Virus record (IMG/VR): IMGVR_UViG_3300027741_000027
Location: 1-64,000 of that record
Direction: 5' to 3' (one strand)
DNA length: 64,000 nt
Origin: a virus
This document shows positions 52,334-61,623 of the stretch, piece by piece (the stretch's first letter is position 1; every line of letters starts with the position of its first letter). A program made the translations under genes and the position numbers. The notes under the pieces are model-generated. The model saw only the letters and a program-made list of their open reading frames with translations. It had not been told where the DNA came from and did no database searches.

Positions 52334-53767
52334 TTAACCAATGATGGTAATATCGTATGTATCGTAACTTGCTGTAACATCTGCAAATGTAATAGTGACT
52401 TGACCGAGTGCACTAATGACAATATCAGTATACACGACATTACCGTTAGAATCGGAAACTTGAACAATGAGATTTCGATTAGACGAAAGTCCGTGAGCAG
52501 ATTGAGCAATAACCTTAGACACGTTTCCGAAAGAAGCAGTAAAAGTTGTTACATACTTAGTTGGAAGACTCTGGTTAGTTTCAGTTGGAACGGTAGCAAG
52601 GGTTCCCGAAGTTGGAAGAGTTACGCTTGTTGTACCAGTGGCTGTAAGAGTAACAGAATAAGCTCCAGACGTTGCTAATGTTGAGCTATTAGCAAGAGTA
52701 AGCGTACCCGTGCGCGATGTAATTGTAACACCGTTAATTGAGGTTGCCGTTGCCACACCAAGTGTTGGAGTAGTAAGAGTTGGCGATGTAGCAAGAACAA
52801 AATTACCGGTGCCAGTGCTGATACTAACTGGAACCGTTGTATTATCAAGTTCAAAATTAGTACCATTTGTTATTTTAATACCAGCGGCAGGATTGTTTGC
52901 CGTATATGACGCAAGTTGCGTAAATTGAGTAAAGGTTAAGCTACTTGTGCCAACGGTAAGCGTACCAGTTGCAGATTGAATCCAAGCAGTTGATTTTTGA
53001 CCGCCATAAAGAACGAAAATGTAATCGCCATTTGCAACTTCGCCAGTAATACTGCCATCGTAATCTGTATCACGAATAAGTTTGGCGGTAGACGAAGTTG
53101 GAAAGCTATCAAGGTAATAAACACCATTTTGCGTTTGAGTCGTTTGATTTTTAACAAGAATTCTGTCGCCGGTATAGATGGTTCCCGCCGTAAGTAGCTT
53201 GCCGTCAATTGTCAAAGTTGAACTAGTTGCCGTGACAGTAAGATAGGCTCCAATGCCGTTTCCGTTTGGCGCGGTGTAGCTATTTCCAAGGTCTGCCGTG
53301 GTAGCTGCTACAACGGGGGCATGAACATTAAGATTAGCAACAGCGGCATCAACATATTTTTTGTTTGCTGCATCATTGTCTGCTGTAGGATCAGCAACGT
53401 ATTGAATTTTTTGAGGTGTACCGCTTGTACCGGCAGAGATAGTTCCAGTGGCGTAACCGATAGTGTCAAGTCTTACAGAATTAGCTGTAGCAGACGTTGT
53501 AAGAAGTTTAGTTACGTCAATTGCTGCACTAGATGAAATATCAGCATTGACAATACTTCCGGAATAAGGAATGCTCAACCAAGCGCTGTTAGCCGCATTA
53601 CGAATAACTAACCGGTTATTAGTTCCGCCACCGCTTGTATCAAAATAAATTACTCCGGTTTTTTGATTAACCGCTGTAGTAGGATAATTGACATCTGGTT
53701 GCGGATTTAAAGCAACATTTTGAAGCTGATTGTTATTTAAATTGATTGATGTATAAAATTTAGGCAT
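52334..53767 (-). CDS. tail fibre protein (477 aa)
   Basis: It begins MPKFYTSINLNNNQLQNVAL, a tail-fibre start that recurs in phages, then GVIYFDTSGGGTNNRLVIRN and PTADNDAANKKYVDAAVANL, the DAA-K-YVD trimeric fibre repeat. The C-terminal 60 residues (HGLSSNRNLIVQVSDSNGNV, then VVYTDIVISALGQVTITF) match the C-terminal part of the 94-residue neighbour. ATG overlaps the upstream stop by one base (TAATG). Host-binding fibre. Confidence 0.75.
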   Translation of the reverse strand: MPKFYTSINLNNNQLQNVALNPQPDVNYPTTAVNQKTGVIYFDTSGGGTNNRLVIRNAANSAWLSIPYSGSIVNADISSSAAIDVTKLLTTSATANSVRLDTIGYATGTISAGTSGTPQKIQYVADPTADNDAANKKYVDAAVANLNVHAPVVAATTADLGNSYTAPNGNGIGAYLTVTATSSTLTIDGKLLTAGTIYTGDRILVKNQTTQTQNGVYYLDSFPTSSTAKLIRDTDYDGSITGEVANGDYIFVLYGGQKSTAWIQSATGTLTVGTSSLTFTQFTQLASYTANNPAAGIKITNGTNFELDNTTVPVSISTGTGNFVLATSPTLTTPTLGVATATSINGVTITSRTGTLTLANSSTLATSGAYSVTLTATGTTSVTLPTSGTLATVPTETNQSLPTKYVTTFTASFGNVSKVIAQSAHGLSSNRNLIVQVSDSNGNVVYTDIVISALGQVTITFADVTASYDTYDITIIG

Positions 53768-54051
53768 TAATTAAAAAAAGCCTTTCCGGTAAAAGCGGCG
53801 GTAAATGTCAAGGTTACTTGGTTAAGCGAATTGTAACGAATTTCTCCAATAACAACATCATCATTATTATCTACAACTGTTACGGAACAGTATTTATTTA
53901 GATTGTGGGTGATTGGATTATTTCCAGCTATAAAAGATTGAATGGGAGTCACATAATTTGCTCCGCTCCCTTGACTTACAAGCATTGATTCTGTACTTAA
54001 TACCAAATTAACTGGGTTGATCGGATTTTCTAATTTTATTTTATCGGGCAT
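53767..54051 (-). CDS. small fibre-tip domain protein (94 aa)
   Basis: The first 45 residues hold short segments (ENPINPVNLVLSTESMLVSQ). The second half (ITHNLNKYCSVTVVDNNDDV, then VIGEIRYNSLNQVTLTFTAA) repeats the terminal domain of the 477-residue fibre. It may be a separate tip, adaptor or chaperone for the neighbouring fibre, or a copy derived from it. Confidence 0.6.
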   Translation of the reverse strand: MPDKIKLENPINPVNLVLSTESMLVSQGSGANYVTPIQSFIAGNNPITHNLNKYCSVTVVDNNDDVVIGEIRYNSLNQVTLTFTAAFTGKAFFN

Positions 54052-54068
54052 CGTATATTAAATGTTGG

Positions 54069-57000
54069 CTAACCCATAGAAACAATTGAAGTGCCTTTAC
54101 GGGCAAGCGTTTCTCTAATTTTTACTTCTAAATACGCCGTATTAATATTAAAATTAAATATACTGGGGGCAATATAAGATTTAGTATGAGTTGTTTGACT
54201 AGAAAGATTTATGGGTTTGTCTATTGTTATAACCAAAGAATCTAAAACGCTTTGGTTTAATAAAGGAAAATCAATTTGATTAATTTGCGTAATAGTGTTT
54301 TCTTGACCCAAATTATTATCAGCTTGAATCCATCCATTGATGTTATTTTTAAATGATATTATAGAATTAGGTTGACTTATTACAGGAGAGGCGCTTATAC
54401 TAAATCCTAAAGTTCCAAGGGTGGCATCAGCAGCATCAATGCCGCCATCGGTAAATTGATCTGCGTAAACGGCTGCGATTGATATATATTTTGTTGAAGG
54501 GCGAGTATAAGAGCTTGGCGTAGCGTTAGAGGCGCTAACTCTTAAATTTGACGGATCAAAAAGAGTACTAAATGAGATTTCTGCTTCGGTATCTACGTCT
54601 TTCCAAATTCCGGTTATGCTATCCTTGTAAAGAGCAATTTTTATCCAAGCAAAATCGGTTGGATTTGTATCGCAAGTTGTAACAAGTTGCCAATATGAAT
54701 TTGTTTCATATGGAGAGGTTGTATTAATGCTATAGCGGTTATCGTTTTGCAAACTTCTATAAACTCTATAAACTCCGTCATCCTGTTTATATGAAATTAA
54801 ATCGCCAAGCGAATAAGTAATTTGGGGATAAGTGCTGGGGCCACCAGTCGCGCCAGATCCAAGACCCTGCCTGCCATTAGAGTCAGTTCCAGTAATAGTT
54901 GGGTTAAACCAATTACCCTTATAATTTATTGCTTTATAATTAAAATATCTTGTAGAATCATAAAGTTTAATATTTGCTGTTAAAGGCGCATTGGTCGCAT
55001 TAATATAAGTTCCAGATGATATGGTAGAACTTGGTTTCCAAAGAGATGTTATTCCGGTATCGGGGTCAGTGTAACTCATTTGAATAGTGTTTGATGGAGT
55101 TTTACTTGAAATAAACACTCCGTTTTTTATTTTTCCCGCGCTATCATTAAGAAATGCACCAACGCCAAAATTGGCAATTGCAGAGCTACTTGAGAAAGTT
55201 AAAGTGCTACTACTGGTGCTGGTGCTTGATGTAATTTGCTGCCTAGTCGCCCTATCGGAATATCCAGTAACTAAACAAACCCATACTTCAACTCTGCTCG
55301 CGTTTCTACCGCTTGGGAATGGATTTGGGGTTGATAAAGTCCAATCCATATATTGAGCGGATGAATTTGATACGGAATTTACAACTACGGAATTATTTAA
55401 ATAAGGGGTGATACCTCTAACTGTGGCACCGATGTTATGCGTAGCAGGAATTGTGTTATTGTAACCACGCCCAGTTGCAGTTGCAGTTAAAGTGCTGCCA
55501 GACCTTGTGTATTTAATATACTCTTCATCAATAAGTACAATTCCGGAAGTAGCAAGTGCGCTTGAACCAGTTCCAACCGTAAATTGAATTGATCCCGCCG
55601 TGCTAGTAATATTTGTTGACAGTGTGACCGTGCCAGTACCATTAACAGCGGCAACAAAGTCGGACCCAGATTGAGAAGTTGTCCATGTAGACCCACTTTG
55701 AGTGGCAACTGCCGGTCTTTGATTTCTAAATACCATCAAAGTATGATTAAAATTGACAACCGGTTTAATATAAAGAATATCTTGATTACTTCCTTTATAA
55801 AAACTATTTGTAAACATATAAAGATATGACGAACTGTTGTTAGATGAATCAAACCACACGGTAGAATTTTGAGGCAGTGCGGACCCACTTTTAACTAATT
55901 GGGTTTGCATCGTATAAGATCCATCAAGGGTGACGCCGGATTCGGTTGTAGTTGACAAAGTATCAGATTTATAAAAATTAAATCCGTTTGCAACAAGATC
56001 TTGAGTCGGAACAATATATCTATTGCCAATAATTTCGGGTTTATTAACATTTTTATCTGGAAAGTTGGACGGACCATCGTAGGTCGAATGAATCACAGAA
56101 CTTTCAGGATTATCGGTAGGGGCATCATTCATAAACGGACTGAGCGAATCATAAATATATTGACTTTTATAAATATCACTGGTCCATGGAAACCAAGTTG
56201 TCGTCCCAAGATAGGTAACCTTATAATAACCTTGATAATTATTTAAAATTCCAGCCACAAACCTTTTACTATTTAAAATATAACTCATTGTTTTGCGAGC
56301 TGTAGCGGGCGGTAAGGGAAACCCGCCCTCTTCTAATATTGCGGGTTTTTGATAACTATTAAATATTGACAAATTGGCTGCTAGCTCATATGCCGACCGC
56401 GATGAATTGGCATACTGATGAGGAGAGAAAACATCAACTAAATCATTAATATTTGCTGGACTAAATCCACCTGTAAAAAATGGACTGCTATTTCCATAAA
56501 AACTAGTAGTTGGCATAGTAATTGGAGTATATTGATCTTCGCCGGTATTTCTAATAGCGTCTTTCATTTTTGTAATCCAATTACGAATAACCATTTTATT
56601 TTGTACGCCTCTGGGCGTGAGAGATAAATATGGTACGTAATGTCTATCAGAATTAAAAAAAGATGATCCGACCCATTGAGTATTGTTGGTAATAGTACAA
56701 TTTTGATAATCTAAAGAAGACGTTACGTCATCGGCATTTGACAATGTAATAACATATTGATTATTTGAATTAGCGGTGATTGTATCACCAGTGGTAAATG
56801 ATATGTTGCCGCCCTGTGGAATTGTGTCACTGTAAATTTGATAAGTCGTATTTGGTTTTAATTGTTGACGAAAATAAGACGCATTTTGAACCGATAGAAC
56901 TCCCGAGGAGGCCGGGCCTATAACAGTAAAAATGTTTGGAGTTAAAACGGATTTAACTGTATAATTTCCATTTATATTTGACGGGGTTGCGCCAGAAATT

Positions 57001-59597
57001 GTTACCAGATCATTAATTTTTAATTGATGCGGAGTACCCGTAGTATATTTATACGTGTAAGTTTTTGGAATTGTAGTTACAAACCCGTTTCCAATTATAT
57101 CTTCATATTCAATTGATACGGTTACACCGTAATTTGGTAATAGTGAATCGTTTTGAACAATTTGTTTATATGTATTTAATATTTTTGTGTGACCAAGGCT
57201 GTTTAAATTATTATTAGCGTCATAATCCGAATTAATATCTAATTTAGTTTGATTAGGCGAATTTACATCTATAAAATAAATATTTCTATCAAAAAATTCG
57301 GCTTGTATTAATTTAGAAATTTTTTGATTCCATTTAATAACCGGATTAACTTCGTCTGATGAAGATTTAATGTATCCAGCAGGCAAATTATTATCAATAG
57401 AATTTAAAAAAATAGGTCTCGGATCAGATGATTCAATTTGCCAATAATCTAAACAAGCCGTACCGTTTGTTACATTTAAAGTAATAGAAATGGTATTAGC
57501 ACCAGATGGTAAGGCGTTTAACCTTTTAATGACTGGCAGCGCAAAATAATTTTGATCATTAGTATTAGATTTATATACATCAATTCCAGATATTAAACTT
57601 TGTGTATAAGAATTTCCATTAACCGTAATAGTTGCGCTAGCAGAAGAACCGTATTCAACCATAAATCCAATGGCGACAGTTTGATCAGCGGTAAAACCAA
57701 TTGGCGTAGTAAAGGTTACCGTTGTATTACCAGACCCCCCAGATGGTTGATAACGTTGATAACTGTTGCCCGAGGCGCTATACGCAGCAATATGAACAGT
57801 GGGATCAACAGTTGTAAATTGATTAAGGTTTGAAAATTCATTAACGTAACCAAATCTAGTAGAAAGTCTACTTAAAACAACTTTTAAAGATTGAATAAAA
57901 AACGTATCATTATATCCTTGATTTGCACCATATAATTTAAAATCTTCTTTTCCAAAATTTATAGAATTAAATTGAAAATTATTGCCTTGAGGATAATTTT
58001 TTAGCACTTGGCCGTAGCCAGTAGGATTCCCATTATTGTGTTGATTAGAAGATAAAATTGCACCAGACACTCCAAAATTAGATTCCTGTAATACCGAAGT
58101 GAGACTGCTTAAAAGTTGAGTAGAATACCTTTGCAAAGATGGCGTAGATAATCCCGACCCAACCGTTGTAGAATCTCCTATAAATCCAAAAGTTGGAGGC
58201 TCATCAACAGTGGCAGGTTGAAAAGGAACGCCGCTAGCTAAAAAATCTAAAATTGCTGTAGTGCTGCCCTCTGTTGTTTGCACAAGTTTTAAATTATCAA
58301 TATCGGGTTCTTTATTAATTAAAGATATATATGAATTGACATTCGGATTAACAATTTCTTCATCTGATAGTGGAGGATAGGTTCCATAAGATAGGCGATC
58401 AACACCAGTAATGTCAATTTTTTGACCAGAAACGGATAAATTTTGATAATAAAGAAGTTCAACTTTACTATTTGTCGCGTCTGTTAATAGTGCAAAACCG
58501 GGAGTGTTTAATTTGTTAGAGGGAAATCCGGTTCCTGACGGATTGCTTCCAGTTATAGTGGATGTTCCGTCGTCGTTTTCTGCATAATAAGTTACTACAG
58601 CGTCGTCTATTCCTTCGACCGGTTCATTAATTAAGCTGTACCAAGCGACCGCAGGGTGAGCGTTAACAGTTTGAGCCACACTTGACCAAAAACTGGCTTG
58701 AGCAGTCCATCTATCAACATCATTAGACCAAGCCAACCAGTCAGGTTGATCTCCTGCAACCCATGAATTTGCACCGTTAATAATAACATAAATATCATAT
58801 TTAGCCGCTAAATCACAAAAAGCATATAAATTATCAAGTTGATCCTGATCAACTAAAAAGGGGTCGGTATTGACATCTGTTACAGGTTCTTCAATAAAAC
58901 TTATAATATCATTTGGTTGTTGATCCGCGTCATCTGAATCGTCTTTGCCTTCATTTGCAGCATCGATTGCAGCTTGATAACCTTGGTCATCAAGCATAAA
59001 TTTATCAAGTTGCAAACAAATTCTGATAATTTTAGATTTGGCTATGTTTTTCATAATTGCCAAATCTAATTCTATTGAACCCATTCCAATTAATACATTA
59101 TTGACTGAGGTACCAACGGTATTAGCATTAATGAAATTTTTAAATTCTTGTTGAAATGTAATTGTGTTATTAGTTGTATTAATATTGGAAATAGCTTGAC
59201 GATTATTATTTACATCTGTTGCAGCGCCCTCGATACTAAAATTAACCGAAGTACCTCCAAAAACATTTGTGCCAATAAGCGTAGGACTTCCGGCAATAGT
59301 AATTTTGTCGGTTCCAATTGTAAAAGTGTCAGAAGAAAGTGCTTCATTCAATGTTAGAGTAACATTGTAAGTAAAAGTTGGGCCGGTTCCAGAAACATAA
59401 GACCAAGCTATTTTATTAACGGTAAAAATTCCGCCTTTGGCGTATAAATTATCGCTCCAAACGTTTTCAATAATTTCTCCATACGCCCCAATATCTAAGA
59501 TGTTTAAATTGTCATAATTATGACCCCAAACAGGGAATAATGATCCATCTTGCTTGACAATATTAGTTCCGTCTATTTTCAACCTTTGCGTAATCAT
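54069..59597 (-). CDS. giant tail protein with glycosidase barrel split by SGNH esterase (1842 aa)
   Basis: A clan GH-A (GH5-like) barrel begins near residue 20 (LFPVWGHNYDNLNILDIGAY). Its acid/base Glu is in WYSLINEPVEG near residue 323. The second half contains VDVFSPHQYANSS and the nucleophile candidate in PAILEEGGFPLP near residue 1086. Between them sits an SGNH hydrolase: GFIGDSTTVGSG (Ser near 473) and NSLGHTKILNT (His near 803). FCCH-like, IDEEYIKYT and jelly-roll-type modules follow. The domains suggest a receptor-binding depolymerase that cuts and deacylates surface polysaccharide. Fold families are read from motifs, so substrates are unknown. Confidence 0.75.
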   Translation of the reverse strand: MITQRLKIDGTNIVKQDGSLFPVWGHNYDNLNILDIGAYGEIIENVWSDNLYAKGGIFTVNKIAWSYVSGTGPTFTYNVTLTLNEALSSDTFTIGTDKITIAGSPTLIGTNVFGGTSVNFSIEGAATDVNNNRQAISNINTTNNTITFQQEFKNFINANTVGTSVNNVLIGMGSIELDLAIMKNIAKSKIIRICLQLDKFMLDDQGYQAAIDAANEGKDDSDDADQQPNDIISFIEEPVTDVNTDPFLVDQDQLDNLYAFCDLAAKYDIYVIINGANSWVAGDQPDWLAWSNDVDRWTAQASFWSSVAQTVNAHPAVAWYSLINEPVEGIDDAVVTYYAENDDGTSTITGSNPSGTGFPSNKLNTPGFALLTDATNSKVELLYYQNLSVSGQKIDITGVDRLSYGTYPPLSDEEIVNPNVNSYISLINKEPDIDNLKLVQTTEGSTTAILDFLASGVPFQPATVDEPPTFGFIGDSTTVGSGLSTPSLQRYSTQLLSSLTSVLQESNFGVSGAILSSNQHNNGNPTGYGQVLKNYPQGNNFQFNSINFGKEDFKLYGANQGYNDTFFIQSLKVVLSRLSTRFGYVNEFSNLNQFTTVDPTVHIAAYSASGNSYQRYQPSGGSGNTTVTFTTPIGFTADQTVAIGFMVEYGSSASATITVNGNSYTQSLISGIDVYKSNTNDQNYFALPVIKRLNALPSGANTISITLNVTNGTACLDYWQIESSDPRPIFLNSIDNNLPAGYIKSSSDEVNPVIKWNQKISKLIQAEFFDRNIYFIDVNSPNQTKLDINSDYDANNNLNSLGHTKILNTYKQIVQNDSLLPNYGVTVSIEYEDIIGNGFVTTIPKTYTYKYTTGTPHQLKINDLVTISGATPSNINGNYTVKSVLTPNIFTVIGPASSGVLSVQNASYFRQQLKPNTTYQIYSDTIPQGGNISFTTGDTITANSNNQYVITLSNADDVTSSLDYQNCTITNNTQWVGSSFFNSDRHYVPYLSLTPRGVQNKMVIRNWITKMKDAIRNTGEDQYTPITMPTTSFYGNSSPFFTGGFSPANINDLVDVFSPHQYANSSRSAYELAANLSIFNSYQKPAILEEGGFPLPPATARKTMSYILNSKRFVAGILNNYQGYYKVTYLGTTTWFPWTSDIYKSQYIYDSLSPFMNDAPTDNPESSVIHSTYDGPSNFPDKNVNKPEIIGNRYIVPTQDLVANGFNFYKSDTLSTTTESGVTLDGSYTMQTQLVKSGSALPQNSTVWFDSSNNSSSYLYMFTNSFYKGSNQDILYIKPVVNFNHTLMVFRNQRPAVATQSGSTWTTSQSGSDFVAAVNGTGTVTLSTNITSTAGSIQFTVGTGSSALATSGIVLIDEEYIKYTRSGSTLTATATGRGYNNTIPATHNIGATVRGITPYLNNSVVVNSVSNSSAQYMDWTLSTPNPFPSGRNASRVEVWVCLVTGYSDRATRQQITSSTSTSSSTLTFSSSSAIANFGVGAFLNDSAGKIKNGVFISSKTPSNTIQMSYTDPDTGITSLWKPSSTISSGTYINATNAPLTANIKLYDSTRYFNYKAINYKGNWFNPTITGTDSNGRQGLGSGATGGPSTYPQITYSLGDLISYKQDDGVYRVYRSLQNDNRYSINTTSPYETNSYWQLVTTCDTNPTDFAWIKIALYKDSITGIWKDVDTEAEISFSTLFDPSNLRVSASNATPSSYTRPSTKYISIAAVYADQFTDGGIDAADATLGTLGFSISASPVISQPNSIISFKNNINGWIQADNNLGQENTITQINQIDFPLLNQSVLDSLVITIDKPINLSSQTTHTKSYIAPSIFNFNINTAYLEVKIRETLARKGTSIVSMG

Positions 59598-59601
59598 TAA
59601 A

Positions 59602-61140
59602 TTAATTTAACTTGTGTTCAAAAACCAAAGTCACCGTCAAATTTTGCGGAACGGGGCTGGTGCTAATTCCAGTAATATATATACCAATTCTATTTCTATT
59701 AGTGATAGTAATAGGTGTAGTAAAATTATTACCATCTAAATGATTTGCCGTTGATGACGCTAAAATAGTTGAGCCGCTACCTAAAACAGTTGCATCTGCG
59801 GGAACAGTTGCATCTGCGGGCCAAATAACACTAGTGTTAGAATTGGTATTTATTGGACTATCATTTATTATTTTATAAATTTGAAAATAAACATTTCCAC
59901 TAGTTGTTACATAATGAACTTCAGCCAATGTTGTCACTCCAATATTTTGCCCTATGCCATTTACTTGAGGCCACCCATTAATAGCAAAAAATGGAGGAAT
60001 TGGCAAAGCTCCACTTGTAACAATATTTCCCTGAATAATAAAATTATGGGATGTTCTAAATACATGAGGATGAGCGCCCGCAGCAATTTGGTTAGACAAT
60101 GTTCCAACATTTTTAGTTGCGGAATCTCCAAGGCCAAGATTAACAATCGCCGCAGGTTTGTCAGTTAAATCATTTAAATTGGAAGATTTTTGAGCAGCAC
60201 CGATAATTCTTGAATCATCACCGGCTGCAACTGTTCCAGATGTTTGTCCGATGTTTTTTGATGCCGATCCGCCAGCATCTGTGATTTGACTTAAAGTATG
60301 AGTGTGAGATACCGGCGCTGCTCCAATGTCGGAATAACCAATATTTACTGAACTTCCTGTTTTGTTACCACCCGGATTGGTAACAATTTGAGAAATGCCG
60401 CTGGCCGCTTCTTGAAACCAATCTCTATAATCATTATAAGTTGTTTGAAATTTTACATAAGTTCCCGAATTTGTACCGCCAGTTTTAATAATTTTATCGC
60501 CAACGACCCAAGTAATGCTGTTGTAAGGAGATTTGGTTGCAATATTAAAAGCAGAGTCATCGTTTACATTTGCATATTGAGTGGGGTTTTGAACTGGAAG
60601 ATACTGAGAGTCAATTTTTGTACTGGAATTTAATCCAGCATAACCGTTTGCTTGATTTTTTTCTGAAGTATTTTGTTTACCAGTTAAAGTTGATGAAAGA
60701 CTGGTAATATCTGTAATAGCGTGAGTATGGACAAGCGGAGCCTTGCCATTAACATTAGTAGTAAGGGTTGATAAATCTGAAGTTAAATTGGTAATTTTAG
60801 ATTGATTTAAAGTACCACTAATTTTTACATCTGTAACAGATGCATCTTTAGGCGTTCTATCATCAGTAAGTCTCCCGTCGCCGCCTAAAACAAGTTGAAA
60901 AGTTCCAGTACCAGTATTCGCGCTTATTTTTTTAGTAGCACTGTCATATAGAATAGGAGGATCGGCATTAACAATACCAGTTAACCCAATGTCTCCCTTT
61001 TCTCCTTGAATACCTTGAGGTCCCTGCACGTAAATACCGGCAACGGCAATTGAAACCTTTTGATTCTCAGTGTTTAAAGTTAACCCCTGAGAATCCTCAA
61101 CAAGAAGGATCTTTTTAGTACCATCTATTTCTAGATTCAT
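59602..61140 (-). CDS. tail fibre with collagen-like and HTH-metal motifs (512 aa)
   Basis: A beta N-terminus (ILLVEDSQGLTLNTENQKVS) is followed by a short collagen-like run (GPQGIQGEKGDIGLTG) and trimeric fibre segments with APLVHTHAITDITSL and PVSHTHTLSQITDAG, where paired His residues can bind metal in trimers. A beta head (WPQVNGIGQNIGVTTLAEVH, later TNRNRIGIYITGIS) closes it. Start ATG overlaps the upstream stop as ATGA. It is likely the fibre or adaptor that carries the giant depolymerase encoded next. Confidence 0.75.
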   Translation of the reverse strand: MNLEIDGTKKILLVEDSQGLTLNTENQKVSIAVAGIYVQGPQGIQGEKGDIGLTGIVNADPPILYDSATKKISANTGTGTFQLVLGGDGRLTDDRTPKDASVTDVKISGTLNQSKITNLTSDLSTLTTNVNGKAPLVHTHAITDITSLSSTLTGKQNTSEKNQANGYAGLNSSTKIDSQYLPVQNPTQYANVNDDSAFNIATKSPYNSITWVVGDKIIKTGGTNSGTYVKFQTTYNDYRDWFQEAASGISQIVTNPGGNKTGSSVNIGYSDIGAAPVSHTHTLSQITDAGGSASKNIGQTSGTVAAGDDSRIIGAAQKSSNLNDLTDKPAAIVNLGLGDSATKNVGTLSNQIAAGAHPHVFRTSHNFIIQGNIVTSGALPIPPFFAINGWPQVNGIGQNIGVTTLAEVHYVTTSGNVYFQIYKIINDSPINTNSNTSVIWPADATVPADATVLGSGSTILASSTANHLDGNNFTTPITITNRNRIGIYITGISTSPVPQNLTVTLVFEHKLN

Positions 61141-61526
61141 ACGCCAACAACCTTGATTCCCCCGTAGAGCAATGCATCTGTTACACCATTATTGGTTATT
61201 GTTAAATCATAAACGCCTGATTTCCAAGTGCTTGATTTGCCAAGGTTTTTAGTTACGGCGTCTGAAATTTGTAACCGAATTTGACCTTGATCGGCAGTAG
61301 TTGTTCCAAGTGAAATACTACAACCGTCAGATTTATTTACATTTTCTAAAGTTGCCAATGTTAGCAATGCCGTCCCATTGGGTTTATCTCTAATAATCAT
61401 TTCGGCTGTATAACCGGTCAGATTGCGCGGAGAAGTTCGATCCATTGTTGAATACAATGTTAAAACTTCATAAAATGTTGCGCCCTGCCAAATGGTGAAA
61501 GTATGTTTATCAGGTATAATAGTCAT
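61137..61526 (-). CDS. fibre-adaptor beta-sandwich protein (129 aa)
   Basis: Pattern FTIWQGATFYEVLTLYSTMD, NLTGYTAEMIIRDKP and SGVYDLTITNNGV is that of a common small phage protein with a receptor-binding-protein-adaptor-like fold (BppU-type N-terminus) encoded just upstream of fibre genes. It probably links fibres to the virion or acts in their assembly. Overlaps the 512-residue fibre gene by ATGA. Confidence 0.7.
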   Translation of the reverse strand: MTIIPDKHTFTIWQGATFYEVLTLYSTMDRTSPRNLTGYTAEMIIRDKPNGTALLTLATLENVNKSDGCSISLGTTTADQGQIRLQISDAVTKNLGKSSTWKSGVYDLTITNNGVTDALLYGGIKVVGV

Positions 61527-61557
61527 GCTACAAATTACAGTTCGTTAAAGCTATAAA

Positions 61558-61623
61558 CTACAGCCCAATGTCTTCAGGCTCAATAATAATATCTTCAATA
61601 TCAAAATCAATGTTAAAATTCAT
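61558..61623 (-). CDS. possible acidic microprotein (21 aa)
   Basis: ATG overlaps the stop of the 782-residue gene by one base (TAATG), the same junction type used by real genes here. The product, MNFNIDFDIEDIIIEPEDIG plus Leu, is very acidic. It fills most of the gap before the fibre adaptor. Too short to be sure. Confidence 0.35.
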   Translation of the reverse strand: MNFNIDFDIEDIIIEPEDIGL

